Positions 16,500-23,696 of a DNA stretch of 24,802 bases are shown in pieces. The notes below the pieces were generated by a model. It worked only from the letters and a program-made list of their open reading frames with translations. It made no database searches and was not told the DNA's origin. Both the position numbers and the translations under genes were made by a program. Every line of letters begins with the position of its first letter. Position 1 is the stretch's first letter. This DNA is from Pseudovibrio sp. JCM 19062. Its GTDB lineage: Bacteria > Pseudomonadota > Alphaproteobacteria > Rhizobiales > Stappiaceae. Location: contig BAXV01000055.1 in assembly GCA_001310715.1 (NCBI GenBank), positions 1 through 24,802 of the forward strand. Reading direction: 5' to 3'.

Positions 16500-16670
16500 T
16501 CAATCGGTTGGAAGCGGGTATTCTTCCTGAACCTTAGGCCGGGAAGCCTCTTTTTGTTTGCCACCGCAGCATTTCGCAGCATTGACAGCCTGAATACCGA
16601 CTGGACGATACAGTTTGTCCAAGTCAGGTTTCGCGTTTTTCTTTTCTTGCTCAGTCGTTCCGAAGGCCAT
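16500..16670 (-). CDS. Small conserved-looking protein (56 aa) with a Cys-Cys motif, unknown function
   Basis: Translation from ATG 16670 gives MAFGTTEQEKKNAKPDLDKL then YRPVGIQAVNAAKCCGGKQK and a Pro/Lys-rich end. It is hydrophilic, Lys-rich and without signal peptide or membrane helix. The AAGGGGA stretch 11 bases ahead of the ATG may be its ribosome site. The sequence resembles short hypothetical proteins I have seen in related alphaproteobacteria (a LDKLYRPVGI...ALCCGG pattern), but I cannot name a family. A longer reading from 16709 adds 13 residues without support. The adjacent cysteines (residues 34-35) followed by Gly-Gly could bind metal or form a redox site; that is speculation. Confidence 0.55.
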   Translation of the reverse strand: MAFGTTEQEKKNAKPDLDKLYRPVGIQAVNAAKCCGGKQKEASRPKVQEEYPLPTD

Positions 16671-17239
16671 TATAGTCCGTCCCCTTGGGACAAGTTGTGT
16701 TGCAGACATTGCGATGATTACCCGAAAAAAAGTTTCCGGATAACCCTATTTAAGCTTTAGCTTATATGTAGAAGTGGTGCTTAATTCGGGCATGAATATG
16801 TTAGCGCGAAAAAAAATGAAAAAAAAGCTATTCTAATTCGGAGGGGGAATTTGCTAATAAACCCAGCTATTTGAATGTATGAAGCATAATGTTAACCATG
16901 CGTCCAAACGACCCCCAGAAAATATATGTTATTATACAAAAGGATAGGTAGCTGTCATAGAAGATACGAAAGAAATTTCAGAGTGATCTATTAATGTATC
17001 ACTTTGTTTTCGGTGGCATTTGGCCGCAATTTCTTTGCCTGCGAACCTATCAAAAAACTGTGTATTTATCCTGCCAGTAATGTCATTGCAGATTGAATGG
17101 TATCGATCACAATGATTTGTGCTCACCATACCGTGAAGAACTGCGTATATTGAGCCGTCCGGAAAGCACCTTATCTGCTCGGGCACCCCTGAAGACGGTC
17201 TCCTGCATAGGCTGTCACTTGCGCTGAAGGACAATAATA
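16671..17239. other. 569-base AT-rich gap before the HAD gene
   Basis: 16740-16930 is very AT-rich with long A runs and no usable frame. An AGTGAT/ATCACT hairpin with trailing TTTGTTTT (16982-17010) is terminator-like on the plus strand. An imperfect hairpin with GGTAT/ATACC outer arms and CACAA/TTGTG inner arms lies at 17098-17133. A minus-strand frame of 100 codons (16932-17234) has unlike-neighbour codon use and a TTG start in the wrong context, so it is not called. Confidence 0.5.
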
Positions 17240-17965
17240 ATGAACGTGCGCGCCGTACTGTTTGACCGTGATGGAACCCTGATTGATCTTAATAAGACAT
17301 GGGGCGCTGTGATCCAGCATGTTCTGTTGGATCTGGCAGATGGAGACGTGATGCTGGCCACTGAACTCGGCCATCTCGTCAAATTTGATTTTCAACTATG
17401 CGCATGCCTGCCGGGAAGCCCAATCCTGACCAGTCCGCCAAGCGGCTACACGGAGCCATGGGCAACCCATCTTGGCGTTGAATACAACCGCGCGTTCCTC
17501 GATCGCATCGAAGACCTCCTTCTGGCACGTGCCGCCGAGTGCGTCGCACCCTTTGCGGACACCACGTCCGCCATCAAGGCACTGGCTGAGGCTGGGGTGC
17601 CGATCGGTCTGGCGACCAACGGAACAGAAGCCAGCGCGGTGGCCCAGCTCAAACACCTCGGTATCTTCGACTACTTCACATTCGTCGTCGGCTATGACAG
17701 CGGTCACGGGGAGAAACCTGATCCGGGTCAGCTCATCGGATTTGCTCAGCACACCGGCATTGAGCCCCATCACATCGCCATGGTGGGTGACAGCCTGCAT
17801 GATATGCACGCAGCGAAAACCGCAGGCATGCTGCGTGTGGCCGTTACAACCGGCGCGTTGACTGCTGAAGAGCTGGAAGACCACTGCGATCACCTGTTCG
17901 ATAGCCTGACAGAGCTCGTAAACCTTATGGACCTGACACCCGCAGGTGAGGGCGCAGCAGCCTGA
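17240..17965 (+). CDS. HAD family hydrolase (phosphoglycolate phosphatase-like)
   Basis: 241 residues. All haloacid-dehalogenase motifs are visible: I FDRDGTLID (nucleophile Asp9 and general acid Asp11), II LATNG (Thr126), III GEKPDP (Lys159) and IV GDSLHDM (Asp184, Asp188). The insert between motif I and II is an alpha-helical C1 cap typical of Gph/PGP-like phosphatases, with an unusual stretch QLCACLPGSPILTSPPSGYT in place of a more standard cap. The substrate is probably a small phosphomonoester; phosphoglycolate is a family guess. The ATG is preceded by GAAGGACAATAATA. The gene stands alone, with 192 bases to the next gene. Confidence 0.88.
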   Translation: MNVRAVLFDRDGTLIDLNKTWGAVIQHVLLDLADGDVMLATELGHLVKFDFQLCACLPGSPILTSPPSGYTEPWATHLGVEYNRAFLDRIEDLLLARAAECVAPFADTTSAIKALAEAGVPIGLATNGTEASAVAQLKHLGIFDYFTFVVGYDSGHGEKPDPGQLIGFAQHTGIEPHHIAMVGDSLHDMHAAKTAGMLRVAVTTGALTAEELEDHCDHLFDSLTELVNLMDLTPAGEGAAA

Positions 17966-18065
17966 TCATACATTCTGAGAGCGGCGGAACCCCGCCGTCA
18001 TCACCTCACCGCGAAGCCAGAACAAGAAATCCAAGAGCATTCAACCCTCGGTAATTCTGAACTGC

Positions 18066-18071
18066 TATAAT
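18066..18071 (+). promoter_or_regulatory. Extended -10 promoter element ahead of DUF1499 gene
   Basis: TGCTATAAT is a perfect -10 box with the TG extension, 87 bases ahead of the DUF1499 ATG. The -35 region is weak, as usual for extended -10 promoters. Read by eye. Confidence 0.45.
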
Positions 18072-18157
18072 CTGCTATCGCAAAGTCATGAGCTGTATCC
18101 TTCACAAGGAACGGTTAAGCTAAACACTGAGCTGCAGATTGAAGAGAGTGGGATAGA

Positions 18158-19088
18158 ATGACCCTGCAACTGCCCTTAAGACATTCTCGCACTGCCATGC
18201 GCGGTCGTCGCATCGGCGCAATTGCGATTCCGTTCCTGCTCCTCTCCATTGCTGGCCATTATCTGGAGCTCTTCAGCACCGAAGTTCTGCTCCTGCTGTT
18301 CGTCCTCGGCTTCTTCATGGGCGCTGCAGCCATCGTAATGGCAAGCATCGCGGTGGTTGACCTATGGAACGAGGGCGGAAAAGGCTTCAGCGACTGCTTC
18401 TTTGGTACTGTCTACGGATCCATCGTGCTGGCACCCTTGTTCCTTGCGGCATTGGGCTTTATCTGTTTCCCCCGCTCAGTGATGTCTCGACGGATCTGGA
18501 AGAACCGCCCGGACTCGTTGCAGGAAATCGCGATGACCAACCAATCGGGCCGGATAAGCAGCTGATGCAAAAAGCAAGCTATCCGGACATCGTCCCACGT
18601 CGGTTCCGTCTCCCTCCGCGTGAATTGCACTATGCAGTCGCTAGTGTGGTCACCAGCCTCGGGTGGAAGGTCCTCTACGAACTGCAGGCGAGCGCTCCTG
18701 ATGAGCCAGTTACCTGCTTCTGGAAGCACGAATGCCGTACTTCTCCCTAAAGGATGATGTGGTTGTCCGCATCCAGCCAGACAGGGTGGGGTCACTTCTG
18801 GATGTCCGCTCCGCGTCCCGCTTTGGCAGTCATGATTTTGGAACCAACGCGCGCCGGATCAGAGGCTTTTTGGAAAGTCTGGATCAGGTGCTCTTGCGCA
18901 ACTACGGCACCACAGCGCGGGTCGATGCGCCTGAACCGGTTCGCTATGACGGAAGTGCACTCTCCAGAGCGCGCCTGCCCCAGACCGTACCGCCGCTGGA
19001 AGTCTCGCTGAGCAACCCGGCATCTATTTCATATGTCTTGAGGAAGCGAGGGGCTGTTCCGGTTCCTAAAGAGAAACCAGCGCAGTAA
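18158..19088 (+). CDS. DUF1499 domain-containing membrane protein, two frameshifts
   Basis: The repaired protein is 310 residues. Three membrane helices lie at about 18-36, 40-66 and 83-105, followed by a DUF1499 domain. That domain contains YPDIVPRRFRLPP, VASVVTSLGWKV, MPYFSLKDDVVVRI and SASRFGSHDFGTNARRIRGFL; the last block is the family hallmark. Missing bases are inferred at the C run 18469-18473 (five, should be six) and at 18713-18714 (CC, should be CCC). With both restored the three frames join without gaps. DUF1499 proteins are of unknown function and widespread in alphaproteobacteria. The ATG at 18158 starts MTLQLPLRHSRTAMRGRRIG. Confidence 0.85.
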
Positions 19089-19109
19089 AACAACACCAAT
19101 GGCTCACAG

Positions 19110-19280
19110 GCATTTTGGGAATAAAAAGCGGAAAAAGAGGCCCTGAAATGACATAACCAGCGCCGGGGGAGCGCTGGTTATGAAAGCTTGTGTGAGCAAT
19201 GAGTACCGCATGAAGGCTATCGCGAAACTCGATGAGTTCTAAGGCCGGGGGAGCCGTCGAACTCAGTAAATCTAATATGA
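19110..19280 (-). ncRNA. Candidate small RNA with two UCCCCCG-loop hairpins
   Basis: On the minus strand a promoter (-35 GTGACA at 19315-19310, 18-base spacer, -10 TATAAA at 19291-19286) would start a transcript near 19280. Its first hairpin is GAGTTC...GAACTC with an inner GGC/GCC (19264-19234); the second is CATAACCAGCGC / GCGCTGGTTATG (19182-19152). Both present the same loop UCCCCCG, complementary to purine-rich ribosome-binding sites. After the second hairpin come U-rich stretches (CTCTTTTTCC and CTTTTTATT). Exposed anti-ribosome-site loops are a known design in alphaproteobacterial sRNAs such as the AbcR and CcsR types. The 3' end is uncertain because no classic terminator follows immediately. 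No homologue is claimed. Confidence 0.45.
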
Positions 19281-19285
19281 CTCAG

Positions 19286-19315
19286 TTTATAGCATACGTG
19301 TGTGATAATTGTCAC
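19286..19315 (-). promoter_or_regulatory. Minus-strand promoter for the candidate small RNA
   Basis: GTGACA (19315-19310), an 18-base spacer and TATAAA (19291-19286) on the minus strand. It lies just past the aminotransferase terminator, where no protein gene follows on that strand for at least 1 kb, so it points at a non-coding transcript. Confidence 0.5.
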
Positions 19316-19323
19316 TCTTTCAT

Positions 19324-19353
19324 AAAAAAATACGCCTGCGAACAGACGTATTT
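19324..19353 (-). terminator. Intrinsic terminator of the aminotransferase gene
   Basis: On the minus strand AAATACGTCTG pairs with CAGGCGTATTT (one G-U pair) around loop TTCG, followed by TTTTATG. It lies 28 bases after the stop at 19381. The UUCG loop is a classic stable tetraloop. Confidence 0.8.
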
Positions 19354-19380
19354 CTAGCAACATAAAATATCACAGATAAA

Positions 19381-20573
19381 TCAAGCGCTTGTTTGCGCCC
19401 TAAGGTCTGCAAAAACATCTTCCAGACGTTTGATTGCTTCTTCAACGGTTGATCTTGGGCAAGCTAGATTGAAACGCAGGAACGTTTCGCCGCCTTTTCC
19501 AAACGTTTTGCCAATGTTGACTGCAATCTTCGCCTGCTTCTGGATACGCCGCACGATCTCGTCAAGCGGCAGGTCCACATCCTTGAAATCAACCACTGCA
19601 GATAAGTGCTCGCCATACGCATCACCTTGGCACCCGGAATGGCAGCTTCCAGTCCTTCGATCAGTAGCTCCTGATTGCCCGCAATATACTCGCGTACCTC
19701 GGCAAGCCATTCCTCTCCGTGGTTATACGCTTCCATGGTGGCCTGTGACCCCAGTGGAGTAGGGTCCACACTACACGCGGTACAGACCTTGCTGTACTGG
19801 TCACGCAGCTCTTTGTTGCTGATGATACAGGCAGCCGTCGCAAACCCAGCCAGATTGAAGGTCTTGGAGGCAGAGGTGAACGTAACGGTCCGTTCCGCAA
19901 TCGCTTCAGACAGGGTTGCCGTCACCACATGCTTGGACCCGTCCAGAATAAGGTCGTGGTGGATCTCGTCGGAGATGATCAGGATGTTGTGCTTGAGGCA
20001 GAACTCGCAGATGCGTGTCAGTTCTTCTGCTGTCCATACGCGCCCACCCGGGTTATGCGGGCTGCACAGAAGAAGGATCTTGGTGCGCTCGTCAATCTGG
20101 TCCTCCAGATTGTCGAAGTCCATATAGTAGGCACCATCGCGCTCAATCAGCTGGCTCTCTACAAGGCGGCGGTTGTTGTTGCGCACCGCGCGGCCAAAGG
20201 CGTGGTAGACCGGAGAAAACACCAGCACCCCATCGCCTTCCTCGGAAAACGCTTGAATGGCGAGAGAATATCCCGCCACAACACCAGGAACAGTACGGAG
20301 CCACTCAGGGGATACATCAAACTGATGACGCCGCTTCATCCATGAGATAACGGCGTCCTTGTAAGGCTTATCATTACCGTAATAGCCGTGGATGCCGTGC
20401 TCCGCAGCCCGCGCAAGCATGTCATTCACCGCTTGTGGGGGGCGGAAGTCCATATCTGCAACCCACATCGGTAAACCGTCGTCAGGACTAATACCATAGC
20501 GACTTTCCATCTCGTCCCACTTCAGGGAATGAGTGTTTCTGCGATCGATCTTCTCATCAAAAATACTGGTCAT
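19381..20573 (-). CDS. PLP-dependent aminotransferase / cystathionine beta-lyase, PatB/MalY family, frameshifted
   Basis: A class I/II fold-type I PLP enzyme; PatB/MalY members cleave C-S bonds in cystathionine or cysteine conjugates. The repaired protein is 397 residues from ATG 20573 (MTSIFDEKIDRRNTHSLKWD). Key residues: Asn174 in SPHNPGG, Asp202 in SDEIHHDL, and the Schiff-base Lys237 in SASKTFNLAG, with family hallmarks WVADMDF and NIGKTFG. One base is missing near 19590: TGGTTGATTTC should read TGG TTG GAT TTC, joining STYLQWL to DFKDVDLPLDEIV. The longer reading from GTG 20624 adds 17 residues without family support. It follows the MBL-fold gene by 62 bases on the same strand. Confidence 0.9.
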
Positions 20574-20635
20574 AACGTCTCGAGGTGTTGGAGATACCGA
20601 TGTCTTTGCGGTGTGATAGGACACCGTAAGTTGGC

Positions 20636-21552
20636 CTATGCTAACTCACGTAATGTAAATTTTGCGGAGAGTGTAACCTTACCGTTGCACAAGACAACCC
20701 CTTGCGCGATCAGGTCATCCAGCTGCGCAAGAACATTGAGCGCCGCCGCGCCATGCAGCTTGGGGTCCACATCCGTGTAAATGGCTTTCACCATGGTCAT
20801 GACATCATCATCGCCCGCCCGCAAGCGCGCAAGAATGGCATCGGAGCGCATCTGCCGATGCTGTTTCAACTGGGCAAGAAAGACTTTCGGATTGAGAACC
20901 TCGCCGCCATGAGAGGGGAAGTACCGCGTCTCGCTGCGCGCCATCAGCTTGTCCAGTGACTTCATGTAGGCGTTCATGGAGCATCGGGAGGGGCGACAAT
21001 GGTCGTGGACCAGGCCATCACATGGTCACCGGGCAGCATCACTCCTTGTTCGGGAAGGGCAAAAGCAAGGTGATTCTCCGTGTGTCCCGGGGTCGCAACC
21101 ACCTCAACCACCAGTCCATCAACAGAGATTTGCGCGCCATCACTCAGTTCTTCGTCGGGCACAAAGTCCTTCTGCGAGCTGGCATCCATAGGTGTTTCGT
21201 CCATGTTGGCAAAGGACGCTGCACGTCGGTGAGGCCCGCAGCCCATGATCGGCGCACCAGTCTTTTCTTTCAACGGGCCTGCAAGCGGGGAGTGGTCCAC
21301 GTGGGTATGGCTCACAAGAATGGCCTTCACGGGCCGGCCATCAATGGCCACCATCAAAGCCTCCAGATGCTCCAGGTCCATCGGGCCTGGATCAATGACA
21401 ACCACCTCGTTTTTGCCCACCAGAAACGTGTTAGTGCCTGCAAACGTTAGGGCACCGGGATTATTGCAGGTCACGCGCGAAAGCTCCTCGGTGATCCTTA
21501 CAAGCTCGCCATGCCGTGCCTCAAATTCTCGATTGAAATCCATCTTGCTCAT
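20636..21552 (-). CDS. MBL-fold metallo-hydrolase (LACTB2-like), frameshifted
   Basis: The repaired protein is 305 residues. The metallo-beta-lactamase metal motif HTHVDH is at 82-87, followed by His157 in PGHTENH, Asp176 in LPGDHVM and a late His in FPSHGGE. The last third is a winged-helix-like domain (AAALNVLAQLDDLIAQGVV) as in LACTB2 and related proteins, some of which are RNases while others are thioesterase or glyoxalase-like; the substrate is not evident. One base is missing near 20981 (GATGCTCC should be GATGGCTCC), which joins APPDGS to MNAYMKSLDKL. The start at 21552 has a strong GGGAGGGACCTGAG ribosome site. It is probably co-transcribed with the aminotransferase downstream. Confidence 0.87.
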
Positions 21553-21893
21553 CTCAGGTCCCTCCCGTTGCGCTTATAAATAAGCCTTTGGCAAATAAGA
21601 GGCAATGGCAACTAGGCGGGATTATTGGTCGACTTTCTGCGCAAGTTACACGTCCTCTCTAAATAGATCCGACAAAACCAATTTCCGAAATCTTCATTTT
21701 TTTTATTGCTATTAAGAATGAGTTGCAACTAGACTGCTTGATGAAACTGGATGTCCGCCGAAATATGATGGTATCCATATATAAAGAGCTCAGGGCGAAG
21801 ATAGGTGGCAGTGGTCTGACTGGCCCCGATTGGAGAACTGCGAAAGATGAAGCACCTCAAGGGTTGCTCGGACCGTATTGGAAAGTTGGATTT
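21553..21893. other. 341-base divergent gap ahead of the metal ABC transporter
   Basis: Must carry the promoters of the MBL gene (minus) and of the transporter operon (plus). An eight-T run sits near 21697-21706, and a perfect 10-base palindrome AGTTGCAACT is at 21721-21730. A frame open from 21723 runs into the binding-protein gene but lacks coding character, so 21731-21893 is most likely a leader. I did not recognise a known riboswitch in it. Confidence 0.55.
21721..21730. promoter_or_regulatory. Palindrome AGTTGCAACT, possible metalloregulator site
   Basis: A perfect 10-base palindrome about 165 bases ahead of the transporter ATG. Its TTGCAA core recalls TTGCAA-type Fur/Mur-family sites of alphaproteobacteria. 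It is short, so it could be chance; the assignment is speculative. Confidence 0.25.
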
Positions 21894-22861
21894 ATGCGCT
21901 ACTTAACGGCAATTGTATTTGCAGTGATTACAACGGTCTTTACAGGCTTTTCTATCCTGCCCTCTGCGCTTGCCAAAACGCCGATTAACACAGTTGCCAC
22001 TGTCGGCATGGTCGCCGATGCGGTGCGTGCGGTTGGCGGCGACAACGTCACCGTTGAAGCGCTCATGGGAACTGGCATTGACCCGCACTCCTACCGCCAG
22101 ACCCGCTCTGATGTTGTAAAGCTGGGCCGGGCAGATGCGATTTTCGCCAATGGCTTGTTTCTGGAAGCGCAGATGGAAGATCTGCTGCTGAAGTTGCAAG
22201 AGCGCAAGCCCGTCTTCTTTGTCGGAGAAGCCATTGATCCCGCAAAACTGGAAGGCTCAACCGCCTATTCAGGCCGCTATGACCCGCATGTCTGGATGAG
22301 CCGACCCTTTGGAAAGGCGCAGTGGATGGGGTGACGGAAGCCTTGATCTCCATTGATCCTGAAAATGAGCAGGAATACCGCGACAACGCAGCAGCCTATC
22401 AGGCGGAGATGGAAGAACTGGCGGACTACGGTGACAAGGTTCTGCAAACCGTCCCGCAGGAACACCGCGTATTGGTCACCGCGCACGATGCCTTCACCTA
22501 TCTGGGCGGTGACTTTGATCTGGAAGTCGTTGGCATTCAGGGCATCTCCACCAATTCTGAAGCGGGCCTGCAACGCATCGAAACGCTGGTTGATCTTCTC
22601 GTGGACAGAAAAGTCACAGCCGTGTTCGTAGAATCGTCAGTATCAGAGCGCAATGTGCGTGCGCTGGTTGAAGGCGCAGCGGCCAGAGGCCACAAAGTAG
22701 AGGTTGGCGGCGAGCTCTTCTCAGATGCGATGGGTCAGTCCGATACCTATGAAGGCACCTATATAGGTATGATCGACCATAACATGACATCAATTGCCCG
22801 CGCTTTGGGCGGGGACGCACCCGCACGGGGAATGCAAGGCAAACTTGGAGCAGGTCACTAA
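21894..22861 (+). CDS. Metal (Mn/Zn/Fe) ABC transporter substrate-binding protein, TroA/SitA-like, frameshifted
   Basis: The periplasmic binding protein of a cluster A-I (TroA/PsaA/MntC) uptake system. 322 residues after repair from ATG 21894, with a signal peptide ending SALA. Metal ligands fit the Mn/Zn set of two His, one Glu and one Asp: His65 (GIDPHSY), His132 (YDPHVWM), Glu247 (VFVESSV) and Asp295 (GMIDHN). There is no long His-rich loop as in many ZnuA proteins, which leans toward manganese. The frame breaks near 22306 (CCC should be CCCC), after which LWKGAVDGVTEAL joins cleanly. The longer open reading from 21723 was not used because the ATG at 21894 gives a proper signal peptide. 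The ATPase gene follows one base after the stop. Confidence 0.9.
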
Positions 22862-22862
22862 G

Positions 22863-23687
22863 ATGCACGATAGAAGCCCCTCTGGTCTGCACCTGTTGCA
22901 CGACACCGACGCCACAAAGAACGGAAGCTCTGCTGATCTGCCCTTCACCGTGCAGGGCATGACGGTCGCCTATCACCATAAACCCGTGCTCTGGGGCGTG
23001 TCTTACTCCGCCCCAAAAGGTTGCCTTACAGCCATTATCGGCCCTAATGGGGCTGGCAAATCCACCTTCCTGAAAGCCGCGCTTGGTCTGATCCCCAAAC
23101 TTTCTGGCGAAACCAGAGTCTTTGGCGAGCCGATCGAAAAGGGCCTTAAACGCATCGCCTATGTGCCGCAGCGTTCTGCAGTGGACTGGGACTTTCCGGC
23201 CACCGCAATTGATGTGGTGCTGATGGGCCTTTATGGCCAGATCGGCTGGTTCCGCTGGCCATCACGCAAACATCGCCAAACCGCGCTGGACTGCCTGAAG
23301 TCCGTTGGTATGCAGGATTTTGCAGATCGGCAGATCGGCCAGCTTTCCGGTGGCCAGCAGCAGCGCGTGTTCCTTGCAAGAGCACTGGCGCAAGATGCCG
23401 AAGTCTATCTTATGGACGAGCCGTTTGCCGGTGTGGATGCGGCAACGGAAAAGGCCATCGTGACGGTGCTTCGCCAACTGGTGGCCGAGGGGCGGACCGT
23501 TCTTGTGGTCCACCACGACCTTGAAACGGTGCGTGACTATTACTCCCACATTCTGCTGCTCAACGGTCAGCATGTGGCAGATGGTCCGGTGGAAACCACC
23601 TTTACCTCCGAGAACCTGCAAAAAGCCTATGGCGGACGCCTCGCCAGCACACAGCTGGATGGCCTCTCACAAGCATCAGGTGCGTAA
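22863..23687 (+). CDS. Metal ABC transporter ATP-binding protein (SitB/MntB-like)
   Basis: 274 residues from the ATG at 22863, one base after the stop of the binding-protein gene, so probably translationally coupled. Motifs: Walker A GPNGAGKS (60-67), Q-loop Gln103 in YVPQRSAVDWDFP, signature LSGGQQQR (161-168), Walker B VYLMDEP (Asp185, Glu186) and H-loop His218 in VVHHD. The YVPQRSAVDWDFP stretch is characteristic of Mn/Zn/Fe family ATPases. The first 25 residues are polar and outside the domain. The enzyme powers the inner-membrane permease encoded next; the frame is intact. Confidence 0.93.
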   Translation: MHDRSPSGLHLLHDTDATKNGSSADLPFTVQGMTVAYHHKPVLWGVSYSAPKGCLTAIIGPNGAGKSTFLKAALGLIPKLSGETRVFGEPIEKGLKRIAYVPQRSAVDWDFPATAIDVVLMGLYGQIGWFRWPSRKHRQTALDCLKSVGMQDFADRQIGQLSGGQQQRVFLARALAQDAEVYLMDEPFAGVDAATEKAIVTVLRQLVAEGRTVLVVHHDLETVRDYYSHILLLNGQHVADGPVETTFTSENLQKAYGGRLASTQLDGLSQASGA

Positions 23688-23696
23688 GGCAACGTC

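Larger units (their letters stand above)
19089..19380. other. 292-base gap with twin-loop hairpins and a minus-strand promoter
   Basis: No protein gene. It holds a 12-bp perfect hairpin (19152-19182), a second hairpin (19234-19264) with the same 7-base loop, a minus-strand promoter-like pair (19286-19315) and the terminator of the aminotransferase gene (19324-19353). The first 60 bases, up to about 19150, are A-rich on the plus strand, so U-rich in a minus-strand transcript. Confidence 0.7.

Noticed and set aside
16932..17234. 100-codon minus-strand frame in the gap before the HAD gene
   Set aside because: It has a TTG start lying against the HAD start region, and AT-rich codons unlike the neighbouring genes. 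A shorter start at an internal ATG is possible but unsupported.
19152..19264. Reading the two same-loop hairpins as a CRISPR array or integron repeats
   Set aside because: There are only two units with different stems and no regular spacers; only the loop is shared.
21723..21893. In-frame upstream extension of the metal-binding protein
   Set aside because: The extension (MQLDCLMKLDVRR and on) would bury the signal peptide, which begins properly at the ATG at 21894. I treat it as leader.
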